Part shown: positions 9,331 to 18,154 of the stretch, piece after piece
Position numbering within the stretch: the stretch's first letter is position 1
How the letters are laid out: every line of letters begins with the position of its first letter
DNA from: Bacteroides sp.
GTDB lineage: Bacteria; Bacteroidota; Bacteroidia; Bacteroidales; UBA7960
Reading direction: 5' to 3'
DNA: 64,000 nucleotides
Assembly (NCBI GenBank): GCA_036351255.1
Contig: JAZBOS010000079.1
Coordinates: forward strand, 1 to 64,000
Position numbers and translations under genes: made by a program
The notes under the pieces: generated by a model
What the model was told of the DNA's origin: nothing
Seen by the model: the letters and a program-made list of their open reading frames with translations, nothing else
Database searches by the model: none

Positions 9331-9405
9331 AACCCCGGCAGCTTACCGGTTCCAATAACACCTCTCTGCTTGCACCAGACGGAATCCCTGCTGCCGGGTT
9401 TTTTA
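9331..9405 (+). terminator. Long-loop terminator after pckA
   Basis: CCCGGCAGC at 9334-9342 pairs with GCTGCCGGG at 9390-9398, followed by TTTTTT. The 47-nt loop is long, so efficiency is uncertain. Confidence 0.6.
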
Positions 9406-9477
9406 AGCCCAGAAGGCCCATCTTACGGTCTAACCCAAAGAATTTATACCTCTTATATTCATTTTTTATGTAATTTC

Positions 9478-9508
9478 CTTGCGAATGATTCAGAAAATCG
9501 TATTTTTG
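9478..9508 (+). promoter_or_regulatory. Promoter of the cold-shock protein gene
   Basis: TATTTTTG at 9501-9508 is a perfect -7 box. CTTG at 9478-9481 is a 3/4 match to the -33 box at 19-bp spacing. The leader is about 32 nt. Confidence 0.6.
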
Positions 9509-9545
9509 AATGTTAATTTTTTCATTATCAATTAATTTTTGTGTT

Positions 9546-9737
9546 ATGGAAACCGGGATTGTTAAGTTTTTTAATGAGAAGAAGGGGTATGGTTTTATTG
9601 TTGATGACAAAACCGAAAAAGATGTTTTCGTTCACCACACTGGCCTATTAGACCCAATCACTAACGACGACAAAGTCACTTTCGAGATCGCGGAGGACGA
9701 AAGAGGAAAAAAAGCGGTGAACGTCAAAAAAGCCTGA
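9546..9737 (+). CDS. Cold-shock domain protein (CspA-like)
   Basis: A 63-residue single-stranded RNA/DNA-binding protein. RNP-1 is KGYGFI and RNP-2 is VFVHH, on a single OB fold of typical length. It begins METGIVKFFNEKKG, which is standard for the family. The ATG at 9546 was chosen because a longer reading from 9510 would start only 2 bp after the -7 box. It is monocistronic, with a terminator 22 bp after the stop. It probably acts as an RNA chaperone; whether it responds to cold is unknown. Confidence 0.93.
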   Translation: METGIVKFFNEKKGYGFIVDDKTEKDVFVHHTGLLDPITNDDKVTFEIAEDERGKKAVNVKKA

Positions 9738-9758
9738 AGTTTCATTGAAAAACTTGGA

Positions 9759-9790
9759 AAACCCCGCCTCCTAAAAGCGGGGTTTTTTTA
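9759..9790 (+). terminator. Intrinsic terminator after the csp gene
   Basis: AACCCCGC at 9760-9767 pairs with GCGGGGTT at 9777-9784, with a 9-nt loop and a T run. Confidence 0.9.
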
Positions 9791-9970
9791 TGCCCGGAAA
9801 GGCCTTATGCATTTAAGTTTTGCCCAACCAATGATTTCCTATCCCATAATTACCTTTTTTCAAAACTCCTGTCGTTAGAAATGGCAAGAAAAAAGAGTTT
9901 TCTATCTTTCCTAACAAAGACAACCACAACAACCACGACAACCATCAAAATTTTTAACCTCCTTTTTCAT

Positions 9971-9978
9971 TACCTTTG
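9971..9978 (+). promoter_or_regulatory. -7 box for the ABC-F gene
   Basis: TACCTTTG at 9971-9978, a perfect TAnnTTTG. It overlaps the in-frame TTG at 9976 and so argues for the downstream GTG 10012 as the true start. Just before it, 9911-9947 is a run of AC-rich near-repeats (ACAACCAC and similar). Confidence 0.6.
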
Positions 9979-10011
9979 CACACCAGTAAAGCAGGCAAAA
10001 CAGAGAAACCC

Positions 10012-11889
10012 GTGAGTTATTTCCAGGCACAGCAGATTACGAAAGCATATGGCGAGAAAGTCCTTTTTGAAGACCTGTCATTCAGCGTATCAGTCGGCCA
10101 AAAAGTAGGCCTGATTGCCCGTAACGGAACTGGCAAAACCACCCTGCTGAACATCATTGCAGGTCTTGACCAGCCTGATAGCGGGATTTGTACTTTCCAG
10201 AACGGCATCAAACAAGCCTACCTGCAACAGGAACCTTTTTTTAAGCCCAATCTGACCATCTCCGAAGCCCTGCTCAATGCCGATAACGAGATAAGCCGCA
10301 CGGTCAGGGAATATGAAGAGCTCCTTTCTACGACGGGTGCCGGCCACGACACCAAACTCAACGAACGCTTGCACCTGCTGGTGGAACGTATGGATGCGCT
10401 TCAAGCATGGGACTATGAAAGCCGGGTGAAGCAAGTGCTGACCCAACTGAAGATTGGTCGTCTCGATGCAACGGTAGATGAACTTTCTGGTGGACAAGTG
10501 AAGCGTCTTGCCCTGGCGCGTATACTCATTGAAGAAGCCGACCTGATTCTGCTTGATGAGCCCACCAACCACCTTGACCTGGAAATGATTGAATGGCTCG
10601 AATCTTACCTCGCCCGAAAAAAACTTACCATACTGCTCGTCACCCACGACCGCTATTTTCTCGACGCTGTTTGCAATGAAATCATTGAGCTGGAAAACGG
10701 AAAACTTTATAACTATCGCGGAAACTATTCCTACTTCCTCGAAAAGAAACAAGAGCGTCTGGAAGCCGAAACGGCTTTTGCCGACCGTGCCACCAACCTT
10801 TTGCGCAAAGAAACCGAATGGATGCGTCGCATGCCCCAGGCCCGCACCACCAAGTCGAAAGCCCGCATCGACTCCTTCTACGAACTGAAGGATCAGGCCG
10901 TCCGCAGCAACGAAACGGGCGTAGGAGAGATAAAAATGGAAATGGCACGCTTGGGGAAGAAGATCCTTGAATTGGAAAATATTACCAAACGCTTTGACGG
11001 CAAGCCCTATGTAAACGATTTCAGCTATGTGTTCAAACGCGGCGAACGGGCCGGCATCGTCGGGCCCAACGGCAGCGGCAAGTCAACCCTGCTTAACCTC
11101 ATCACCAGCAGCATTCAGGCCGACAGCGGAAAAATCACCATCGGCGAAACCATCCGCTACGGCTATTACCGCCAGGAAGGCCTGCAGGTGAACGACAACA
11201 AAAAGGTGATTGAAGTCATCAGCGACATCGCCGAAAGCATCAGCCTGGGCAAGGGCAAGGCTTTCACCGCCTCGCAGTTCCTGCATTACTTCAACTTTCC
11301 TTATCACGTGCAGAATGACTATGCCGGCAAACTTAGCGGAGGTGAAAAAAGAAGGCTTTACCTGATGACCGTGCTGATGCAGAATCCCAACTTCCTCATC
11401 CTCGACGAGCCCACCAACGACCTCGACATTGCCACCCTCAACGTGCTGGAGGATTTCCTGGAAAACTATGAAGGGTGCCTGCTCATTGTGTCGCACGACC
11501 GCTACTTTCTGGATCGTCTGGTGGATCACGTGTTTGTCTTCGGAGAAAACGGCCGCATCAAGGATTTTCCAGGCAATTACACCCAATACCGCCTGAGCCG
11601 CAACAAACAGGTGCAAGCTGAAAAAAAGACAGAGAAAGCCGAAACCCCGGCAAAGCCTGAAAAAACTAAAGAGAAAACAAAGCTCACCTTCAAGGAACAA
11701 AAGGAATTTGAGATACTCGAAAAGGAAATTGAAGTCCTCGAAGTGCGGAAGGCAGAACTCATTGAGAAAATGAACACGGGTAAACTTTCCCCCGAAGAAC
11801 TCCTGGATGCCTCACAAAAATATGCCGAAACCGAAGAGGCCCTTGAAACTAAAACCAACCGCTGGATCGAGCTATCCGAATGGGCTTAA
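10012..11889 (+). CDS. uup: ABC-F family ATPase, Uup-like
   Basis: A cytoplasmic double-ABC ATPase that probably acts on ribosomes or DNA intermediates, not in transport, as no membrane segments are present. ABC1 has RNGTGKTTL, LSGGQVKRLALAR and LILLDEPTNHLD. ABC2 has GPNGSGKSTL, LSGGEKRRLYL and FLILDEPTNDLD. A linker rich in charged residues joins them. The last 85 or so residues form a Lys/Glu-rich linker and coiled coil ending RWIELSE, which resembles the Uup C-terminal domain more than EttA or antibiotic-resistance ABC-F proteins. GTG 10012 begins VSYFQAQQITKAYG, matching the family start, and gives 625 residues. Confidence 0.85.
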   Translation: MSYFQAQQITKAYGEKVLFEDLSFSVSVGQKVGLIARNGTGKTTLLNIIAGLDQPDSGICTFQNGIKQAYLQQEPFFKPNLTISEALLNADNEISRTVREYEELLSTTGAGHDTKLNERLHLLVERMDALQAWDYESRVKQVLTQLKIGRLDATVDELSGGQVKRLALARILIEEADLILLDEPTNHLDLEMIEWLESYLARKKLTILLVTHDRYFLDAVCNEIIELENGKLYNYRGNYSYFLEKKQERLEAETAFADRATNLLRKETEWMRRMPQARTTKSKARIDSFYELKDQAVRSNETGVGEIKMEMARLGKKILELENITKRFDGKPYVNDFSYVFKRGERAGIVGPNGSGKSTLLNLITSSIQADSGKITIGETIRYGYYRQEGLQVNDNKKVIEVISDIAESISLGKGKAFTASQFLHYFNFPYHVQNDYAGKLSGGEKRRLYLMTVLMQNPNFLILDEPTNDLDIATLNVLEDFLENYEGCLLIVSHDRYFLDRLVDHVFVFGENGRIKDFPGNYTQYRLSRNKQVQAEKKTEKAETPAKPEKTKEKTKLTFKEQKEFEILEKEIEVLEVRKAELIEKMNTGKLSPEELLDASQKYAETEEALETKTNRWIELSEWA

Positions 11890-12090
11890 AATAGCATTCT
11901 TATCTCCAAACATAAACCCCACTTGGTAAGAAAGTTGGCAGGAGCTCAATCAGAGGAAATGCACGATCCAGGTTGTTTGTTCCCTTACACTCCATTTCAT
12001 TGATACTGCTGAACGTTTTGGCAATAATCATCCAAACCCTTTGGACCATTATCCCCTGTCAATTTCTCATTTTTCAGCATTCTCCTTTCA

Positions 12091-12156
12091 CAGACCTGCC
12101 AAAGACCTACCACGGTCGTGTGAAAACGTCTGAAACACGACCATGGTACGACCATG
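12091..12156. repeat. 11-bp-unit dyad element A
   Basis: The stretch divides cleanly into 11-bp units. Units 12091 (CAGACCTGCCA) and 12102 (AAGACCTACCA) match each other. Units 12135 (ACACGACCATG) and 12146 (GTACGACCATG) match each other, giving an exact tandem of ACGACCATGGT at 12137-12158. The halves are inverted: 12109-12121 pairs with 12135-12147 (12 of 13 bases, centre about 12128). Shares 20 of 23 bases with 59568-59590 in element C. No known element recognised. Confidence 0.8.
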
Positions 12157-12322
12157 GTCAGAAGGGGGTAAGAGTTTTATCGACAGATATATAATTTTTT
12201 ACCATAAAAAATGTTTTTATAATTATTATATATATACCTGATTTTCAATACATTGAAGCTATTGTATAAAAAATGATCAGGCTTGCTTTGAGGGTTCTGT
12301 GACTAGTTAGCTGAAAAGCCAT

Positions 12323-12352
12323 AAAAAAACCGCCCCGGGGAATTCCGGAGCG
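12323..12352 (-). terminator. Intrinsic terminator after dnaN
   Basis: On the minus strand CGCTCCGG pairs with CCGGGGCG (one G-U) around a 6-nt loop, followed by seven T residues. It lies 27 bp past the dnaN stop. Confidence 0.85.
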
Positions 12353-12379
12353 ATTCAAATATTCCATCCTTAAAGGGAT

Positions 12380-13504
12380 TTATGCGTTGAGCATCACAGG
12401 CATTACAAGCATCAGGATGTCTTCGTCCTTGTTTTCGTTATCGACCGGGAGGATCAGGCCTGCCCGGTTGGGTTCCGACATTTCGACCTTGATTTGATCG
12501 GTGTCGAGGTTCTGGAGCATTTCGACCAGGAAGCGGCTGTTGAAACCGATCTCGATGTCTTCGCCTTCATAGCTGCAAGCGAGCCTTTCGCGCGCTTCAT
12601 TGCTGTAGTCGAGGTCTTCGGCCGAGAGGGTCAGCTCACTGCCGGCGATACGCAGTTTAACCTGGTATGTGGTCTTGTTGGAAAAGATTGAAACCCTGCG
12701 AATGCTGGTCAGGAAAGGATTGCGGTCAACCGTCATCTTGTTGGGGTTTTCCTTGGGAATGACAGCAATGTAATTAGGATATTTTCCGTCGATCAGGCGG
12801 CACACCATGATGATGTTCCGGAACGTAAAACGGGCGTTGGTACTGCTGTAGTCCACCTTCACGGTGTCGTCTTCCTGGGCAAGGATATGTTTCAGCTGGT
12901 TAAGCGGTTTTTTGGGGAGTATGAAGCTGGCTTCGTCATTGCTTTTCACGTCGAGGCGACGGTAGCGCACCTGTTTGTGGGCATCGGTGGCGACAAAGGT
13001 TGTCCCTTCCTGCCCAATCTCGCAGAACACACCAGCCATCACGGGACGCAGGTCGTCATTGCTGGCGGCAAAGAGGGTCTTGTTAATGGCCTCAAACAAA
13101 ACATCCGACTCAATGTTGAAGGTGGATTCACTTTCAATGGCAGGAACCTGGGGATATTCATCACCATTCTGGCCTGCCAGTTTGTATTTCCCTTCGCCTG
13201 CAGTCAGTGTAACCCCAAAATTATTTTCATCAATATCGAGGGTCACAGGAATGTCGGAGAAGGTCTTCAGAGTGTCGAGCAGGATCTTGGCGGGAATGGC
13301 CACGCTGCCTTCGCCTTCCGACATGTCAACGCTGATGCGGGCAATCATGGTAGTTTCCAGGTCAGATGCCGATATTTTGATCTCGCTGTCGGTTAGTTCA
13401 AACAGGAAATTATCCAAAATGGGCAGGGTATTGTTGGTACTCAGCACCCCGCTGATGGCCTGCAGTTGTTTAAGCAACAACGAACTGGATACAATAAATT
13501 TCAT
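12380..13504 (-). CDS. dnaN: DNA polymerase III beta subunit (sliding clamp)
   Basis: The clamp encircles DNA and tethers the replicative polymerase. The 374 residues fit three clamp domains. The N-terminus KFIVSSSLLLKQLQAISGV, the TLPILDNFLFE motif, the middle FPKKPLNQLKHIL-like segment (ILPKKPLNQL) and the C-terminal MLVMPVML are characteristic. It is not next to dnaA here, which is usual in Bacteroidota. It has its own -7 box and a strong terminator, so it is transcribed separately from the gldFG-DUF4340 operon just upstream. Confidence 0.97.
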   Translation of the reverse strand: MKFIVSSSLLLKQLQAISGVLSTNNTLPILDNFLFELTDSEIKISASDLETTMIARISVDMSEGEGSVAIPAKILLDTLKTFSDIPVTLDIDENNFGVTLTAGEGKYKLAGQNGDEYPQVPAIESESTFNIESDVLFEAINKTLFAASNDDLRPVMAGVFCEIGQEGTTFVATDAHKQVRYRRLDVKSNDEASFILPKKPLNQLKHILAQEDDTVKVDYSSTNARFTFRNIIMVCRLIDGKYPNYIAVIPKENPNKMTVDRNPFLTSIRRVSIFSNKTTYQVKLRIAGSELTLSAEDLDYSNEARERLACSYEGEDIEIGFNSRFLVEMLQNLDTDQIKVEMSEPNRAGLILPVDNENKDEDILMLVMPVMLNA

Positions 13505-13532
13505 ACTTTACCTGATTTTTAATTATGTGTAG

Positions 13533-13540
13533 CAAAGATA
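13533..13540 (-). promoter_or_regulatory. -7 box for dnaN
   Basis: TATCTTTG on the minus strand, 28 bp before the ATG. No clear -33 box. Confidence 0.55.
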
Positions 13541-13585
13541 GTTTTTTATTAAAGATATGCTTTAAAATGCCCCAAATTTTTGGCC

Positions 13586-14659
13586 TCAGCTGTTTTCTGC
13601 AGATTCGGGATTTAGCAGAAAAAAAGAGAAGGGCCTTATGATGCGGCTAAAGACAAAGTATTGTGCCAGGGCAAAGGCTCCATCATTCACTTGGAGGTAG
13701 AAGCGGTTGGGGTCTGTATCAGTGCCCGGTGCAAGGTCTTGCAGCATTTCGGAACTGGCTTCGCGATAGAAAAAACGCATCCGGGTGGTCTGTCCGTTCT
13801 GAGCGGTCACACTGATCTCCAGGAAAAAGGGGCTGCGCATTTCCCGCAAACGTAGGCTGTCGTCTTCACCCGTCAAAAGTTTCTCATAGTGCATCTCCGT
13901 AAACGAATCAAGGAAGCGGCTGACTTTCGGCCAATCCACCAGCGCCGGATCCACTTTCTGCCCTTTATGAAAAAGGTGTATCTCATCGGACTGCTGTTCC
14001 AGGCGATAGGATTCGTCTTCCCTTTCGGGGAAGTTCACCTCAACGCTCTGGATTTGTTTGGATGCGAGGTCAAGTACCACGGGGTCGCGCCAGCTGGTTT
14101 CCCCGGTAGAAAAAAGGTCAGCCAGTCCGCCCTCAATGCCGGGAACGTGGACGGCAAAGGGCATATCCGAGCGGTAGAGCCGCATATAAGTGCTTTCTCC
14201 ATCAGGGGTGTCATCACCCGTAAGAAGCCGCTGTATTCGCTTGGTACGCGGGATAAGGTTAAGGCCGCCAGGTAATCTGATCCAGGGGGTGCGTGCATAA
14301 ATGGTGACCAATACACCCTCTTGTTCAAGCGCATCGTTGACCTGATCCTGATCAGCGAGTGCCACAGGCAGACGAACCGTTAAATGCCGGAGGGTGCCAA
14401 GCAACTCCCTGACCGCAGATTCGTTGGCCCTGAAGTGGTTGTTGACCTGCCATATGCCAGAAGGGTCTTTTTCAAGCAAAAGAAGTTCGCCATTCTGCCG
14501 TTGCATTTCAATGCGAACCACCTCAGTATCTTCGCCCGGGATACGGAAATTACGATCACGCTGACTCAGCGAGCCTTTTTTTTCCGAAAGGTAGAAATAT
14601 AACCCAAAGGCAGCCAGCAGTAAGACCAGAATCAGGAGAATGGTAGCAGTTCTTTTCAT
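13586..14659 (-). CDS. DUF4340-domain membrane-anchored protein
   Basis: 357 residues with a single N-terminal membrane helix (about residues 5-24) and a long extracytoplasmic part, matching the DUF4340 pattern (PSGIWQVN, then a leucine-rich LLGTLRHLTVRLPVA segment). From family knowledge DUF4340 proteins accompany GldG-like ABC components. Here the gene starts 3 bp after the gldG stop, so it is the last member of that operon. The role is unknown; it probably belongs to the same envelope complex. Confidence 0.82.
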   Translation of the reverse strand: MKRTATILLILVLLLAAFGLYFYLSEKKGSLSQRDRNFRIPGEDTEVVRIEMQRQNGELLLLEKDPSGIWQVNNHFRANESAVRELLGTLRHLTVRLPVALADQDQVNDALEQEGVLVTIYARTPWIRLPGGLNLIPRTKRIQRLLTGDDTPDGESTYMRLYRSDMPFAVHVPGIEGGLADLFSTGETSWRDPVVLDLASKQIQSVEVNFPEREDESYRLEQQSDEIHLFHKGQKVDPALVDWPKVSRFLDSFTEMHYEKLLTGEDDSLRLREMRSPFFLEISVTAQNGQTTRMRFFYREASSEMLQDLAPGTDTDPNRFYLQVNDGAFALAQYFVFSRIIRPFSFFLLNPESAENS

Positions 14660-14662
14660 TTC

Positions 14663-16399
14663 TTAAAGTGATTTGCCTGCATAACGGCGTTTGCGCCAAA
14701 GGAAACGAAGGATGCCGAAAACGGTCAGCAACAGCACCGGGACCAGGAGGTTGATTAACTGGATGAAGATTTTATCGCGGTTCACGCGGGTTCGATCGAG
14801 CATGCGTAAGCGCACATCCTTAACCCTTGCCTCGAGGATGCCTGAATCATCGGCCAGGTAGTTTACGGCATTCATAATAAAATCACGGTTGGCAAATGTC
14901 TCGCCTGAATAACGGTCATATCCCAGGGGCAGGGGTTGTCCACCTTGTCCAAATTGGTTACGGATCAGATCGCCATCGGTCACCACGATCATGGCTGTAG
15001 GCACGCTCTCGTCGCGGGCTTGAAAGCCTTCGGGGAGCGTAATGGCGGGTATTATTCGGTTTCGGAATACCGACTGAAAATTGCCTTCGAGGAGTGCAGC
15101 CACGGGCTGAGGCCCTGCTGCATATTCCTGCTCATTGGGTTGTTGCTGTAACAGGTCGAGGGCCACCCGGGCAGGGGTTGGCACCACGCGCGTATAGGGC
15201 GAGGTCTTCAGCAAAATGGTTTTCATAACGCCTTCGGCAGTGACCGTATCGAGGCTGCTGATGAATTCGCTGCGGACCAGGTTGAGGTTTTTAACAATCT
15301 TATGATCTCCCACAGGATCGAGAAGAGGGAAGAAATACCAGGGCATCAGGCTGATCTGCGGACGGTCGCCTATCATTCCGGTGGTCACCGGAATGGGCGC
15401 TGCCCGGAGATCCATCAACAGGTCAGTATTCATTCTTACCCCATAGCGAAACAGCATGTCCTCGAGATTCAGGGGCCATGCCATGCCAATGGATTCGAAG
15501 TCAGGCGGAACCAGGCTATCCATACTAGCAAAAACCGGGTCGACCAACCAGAGCATAGAGCCTCCCTGCATAATATACTGATCGAGGAGATATTTTTCAT
15601 CTTCTGAAAAGGCAATCCGGGGCTTGGCAATGATCAGCGTCCGGTATTCAAGGATTTCTTCCAGGTTATCGTCAAGGCGCAGCCTTTCAACCTGGTAAAA
15701 ATCATTGAGTGAGGTGGCAATATCGGCAATATACTGGTTTTCCTGCTCGCCATGCCCTTCAAGGAAGGCAATTTTTTGTTTCTTTTCAGTGGTGAGCTGG
15801 CGTATTGTATTGGCCAGGTTGTATTCGAGCGCCTGACCCGAGTTGTTAAGTACATCTTCAGCAGGCTTACCCACCTGATCCTGGAGCAATTGAAGGGGCA
15901 CTTCCTTTCCACGATAGCTTACCAGGGCGCCGGGAAAAATGACTTGCTGGGAAGAGGCGTCGGTTTCGCGCACCTGTAGCTGGGTGGGCTGCAGGCCTTT
16001 CTGGACAAGCATATCCATCAGGCCTTCGCGCTCAGGGGATTCCGTTGGGTTGATAAACTCGTATTGCACGTTGCTTGAATAAGCCCTGAACTCATCAAGC
16101 ATTTCGCGGGTCTGGTTGCGCAGGCGCTTGAAACCGGCAGGGAAATCCCCTTCGAGGTACACCCGGAAAAACACCAGGTCGTCGAGTTGCCGCAACATGT
16201 TGCGGGTGCCTTCAGTCAGGGAGTAACGCTTTTCGGAGGTCAGGTCGCAGCGGGCAAATTTCACTGTACCCAGGGCATTGACGGCAAGGATGATGGCAAG
16301 TCCCAGCAGCAGTTGCTGGATGTTGCGGCGTTTCACATCCCTGCGGGCAGGGCTTGTGCGGGATGGATCGGGTTTATTGAGTTTGCTGAATATCTTCAT
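14663..16399 (-). CDS. gldG: Gliding-motility ABC transporter auxiliary protein GldG
   Basis: GldG works with GldF, and in classic gliders with the ATPase GldA, in an ABC complex of the cell envelope. The 578 residues have one N-terminal helix (about 32-50), a soluble GldG/IFT-like region (LTSEKRYSLTEGTRNMLRQL, then KIAFLEGHGEQ, then an AKPRIAFSEDEKYLLDQY segment), and a C-terminal membrane helix followed by RKRRYAG. ATG 16399 is preferred because AAGGAG precedes it by about 10 bp. An upstream ATG at 16444 overlaps the gldF stop and adds 15 residues. It lies in an operon gldF, gldG, DUF4340. No ATPase gene is adjacent. Confidence 0.88.
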   Translation of the reverse strand: MKIFSKLNKPDPSRTSPARRDVKRRNIQQLLLGLAIILAVNALGTVKFARCDLTSEKRYSLTEGTRNMLRQLDDLVFFRVYLEGDFPAGFKRLRNQTREMLDEFRAYSSNVQYEFINPTESPEREGLMDMLVQKGLQPTQLQVRETDASSQQVIFPGALVSYRGKEVPLQLLQDQVGKPAEDVLNNSGQALEYNLANTIRQLTTEKKQKIAFLEGHGEQENQYIADIATSLNDFYQVERLRLDDNLEEILEYRTLIIAKPRIAFSEDEKYLLDQYIMQGGSMLWLVDPVFASMDSLVPPDFESIGMAWPLNLEDMLFRYGVRMNTDLLMDLRAAPIPVTTGMIGDRPQISLMPWYFFPLLDPVGDHKIVKNLNLVRSEFISSLDTVTAEGVMKTILLKTSPYTRVVPTPARVALDLLQQQPNEQEYAAGPQPVAALLEGNFQSVFRNRIIPAITLPEGFQARDESVPTAMIVVTDGDLIRNQFGQGGQPLPLGYDRYSGETFANRDFIMNAVNYLADDSGILEARVKDVRLRMLDRTRVNRDKIFIQLINLLVPVLLLTVFGILRFLWRKRRYAGKSL

Positions 16400-16437
16400 T
16401 TCGATCAGGCTCCTTATCTTATGGGTTAACCCCTGCC

Positions 16438-17169
16438 CTACCATTTCCTGCTTTCCAGCCGGATCTTGGTAAAAAGAATAAAGAGGGCGGTAAGGCTTAG
16501 GAAATAGATGAGGTCGCGGGTATCGATCACGCCCCTGCTCATCGATGTATAATGGGCATAAATCCCCAGGTTGCGGATCAGTAAATCGGCCTTGCCGAAA
16601 AGCTCAAGGGTATAGATCATTTCAAAGCCAATGAAAATAAATCCGCACAGGAAAACGGCAATAATAAAAGAAACGATCTGGTTTTCGGTAATAGAGGAAG
16701 CAAAGAGCCCGATGGCCACAAATGCAGCCCCAAGGAAAAGTAGCCCCAGGTAAGAACCCCAGACGCCTCCCATATCGAGATTGCCATGAGGCAGTCCAAA
16801 ACGGTGAACAGTTATCACAAACACAATCGTGGGAATCAGTGACAACAACACCAATACCAATCCGGCAAAAAACTTCGAAAGGATAATACCCAGGTCGGTA
16901 ATGGGCTTTGTCAGCAGCATTTCAATGGTCCCCGAGCGAATCTCATCGGAGAAAAAACGCATGGTGATGGCGGGGATCAGGAATAAAAAGACAAAGGGGC
17001 CCATGACAAATAAGCCATCGAGGTTGGCATAGCCTGCCCGCAGGATGTTGTAATCCGTCGGGAACACCCACAGGAAAAGACTGATGACAATAAGAAAGAC
17101 CGCAATGACAATATAACCGATCAGGCTGTTGAAAAAGTTATTGATTTCTTTCTTGAAAAGTGTTAACAT
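16438..17169 (-). CDS. gldF: ABC-2 type permease GldF
   Basis: 243 residues with about six membrane helices in the ABC-2 permease layout. The motif RSGTIEMLLTKPITD after the second helix is diagnostic for the GldF/YtrC type. In gliders GldA, GldF and GldG are all needed for motility, but many non-gliding Bacteroidota also carry gldFG, so motility cannot be concluded. The gene follows the SAM-hydroxide adenosyltransferase by 6 bp and runs into gldG. gldA must lie elsewhere or be absent. Confidence 0.9.
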   Translation of the reverse strand: MLTLFKKEINNFFNSLIGYIVIAVFLIVISLFLWVFPTDYNILRAGYANLDGLFVMGPFVFLFLIPAITMRFFSDEIRSGTIEMLLTKPITDLGIILSKFFAGLVLVLLSLIPTIVFVITVHRFGLPHGNLDMGGVWGSYLGLLFLGAAFVAIGLFASSITENQIVSFIIAVFLCGFIFIGFEMIYTLELFGKADLLIRNLGIYAHYTSMSRGVIDTRDLIYFLSLTALFILFTKIRLESRKW

Positions 17170-17175
17170 ATCCTT

Positions 17176-17964
17176 TTATTGATCCGTATTAAAATCGATA
17201 GAAACGGTTTCGTTGAGGTACAGTCCTAGAAGTCCGGAAGCCTTACCGCGATTGATGGCAATTTCAAGAAATCCGGTAGAGCCAAACAGGGCAAGCTTTT
17301 CCCCCTCCACCACATCATCGTAAGACTGGGAAAGGCGGTCAATGCCACTTCCCAACGAACGAAAATTAATGGAAAAGGGTCTTCCCTTACCAACATTACG
17401 AAAAGTAGGCTGGTCAATGTTGACAAAAACATTTTCATAATCGTCAATGAAAATGATCTTGCCAATGATCTGGTTGGGATGTACTACCGGTCTGAACAGG
17501 ATGCGTTCGTTCAGTTTGGTATGCGGGGGCCCCAGTTCGCTGAGGGCTTTACCCCCGGCAATCATTGAGGCCGCCCTGGCAAAGACATCGCGGGTGGAAA
17601 AAGTAAAGTAATCGCTGTCCTGCAAAATATCAATCTCCACCACCTCCTGGGGGTTGTGGTCAAAAAGCAGGGAGAAGATACCATTGTCGGACCCTATAAA
17701 ATAATGCCCCTGATGTTTCACGGCGATATGGGGGCTCTCCAGGCCCCCTTCGGTATTGATGCCTACCAGATGAATGCTGCTCTCTGGGAAATGCAGATAG
17801 GCATTGCGGAGGACAAAACTGGCGTGCATGATATTGAAGGAAGGGATCTGATGAGAGATATCGACAATGTTCACCCCCGGAATGAGCTTCAGCAGCGTTC
17901 CTTTAACAGCGCCAACATAGTGGCTCCCAAGGCCCCAGTCGCTTGTGAGGGTAACAACAGTCAT
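17176..17964 (-). CDS. S-adenosyl-L-methionine hydroxide adenosyltransferase (DUF62)
   Basis: This family hydrolyses SAM to adenosine and methionine using an activated water. The 262 residues start TLTSDWGLGSHYVGAVKG, holding the conserved Asp of the DUF62 N-terminal domain. HQIPSFNIMHASFVLRNAY and the GSDNGIFSLL motif complete the active-site region. The C-terminal barrel domain carries IIFIDDYENVFVNI and the RGKASGLLGL segment. It is the first gene of the gldFG operon and has a good promoter. The link between SAM hydrolysis and GldFG is unexplained. It is not a halogenase subtype that I can recognise. Confidence 0.9.
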   Translation of the reverse strand: MTVVTLTSDWGLGSHYVGAVKGTLLKLIPGVNIVDISHQIPSFNIMHASFVLRNAYLHFPESSIHLVGINTEGGLESPHIAVKHQGHYFIGSDNGIFSLLFDHNPQEVVEIDILQDSDYFTFSTRDVFARAASMIAGGKALSELGPPHTKLNERILFRPVVHPNQIIGKIIFIDDYENVFVNIDQPTFRNVGKGRPFSINFRSLGSGIDRLSQSYDDVVEGEKLALFGSTGFLEIAINRGKASGLLGLYLNETVSIDFNTDQ

Positions 17965-18009
17965 TCAAGGTCTTTTTTTAGCGCAGCAGATCGCGTATTG
18001 ATGAAGGGG

Positions 18010-18042
18010 CAAAATTAATGGGCTTACCCGAAAATTCCCAAA
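18010..18042 (-). promoter_or_regulatory. Promoter of the DUF62-gldF-gldG-DUF4340 operon
   Basis: On the minus strand TTTG (18042-18039) is followed after 21 bp by TAATTTTG (18017-18010), both perfect consensus matches. The leader is about 40 nt. The same 21-bp spacing is seen for ppdK. Confidence 0.72.
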
Positions 18043-18154
18043 TTTATTGTTATTTTGCAGCAGTAAAAATACAGAAATAATATCAGCCCGTTGAATTTTA
18101 AAAAGGGCTTTTTAATAAATTATTTTCTGATAAAAAGGGACAAGACCGCCTTGT

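Larger units (their letters stand above)
11890..12379. other. 490-bp gene-free region between convergent uup and dnaN
   Basis: Holds the 11-bp-unit element at 12091-12156, a very AT-rich tract at about 12190-12250, and the dnaN terminator. A possible 73-codon frame at 11973-12194 runs through the element and has no recognisable protein features. Confidence 0.7.

Noticed and set aside
9911-9947. ACAACCAC-type repeats as a regulatory array before uup
   Set aside because: The run is short, irregular and simple in composition; no dyad or fixed period was found.
11973-12194. Possible 73-residue protein
   Set aside because: It spans the 11-bp-unit element, has no homology I recognise and no -7 box upstream.
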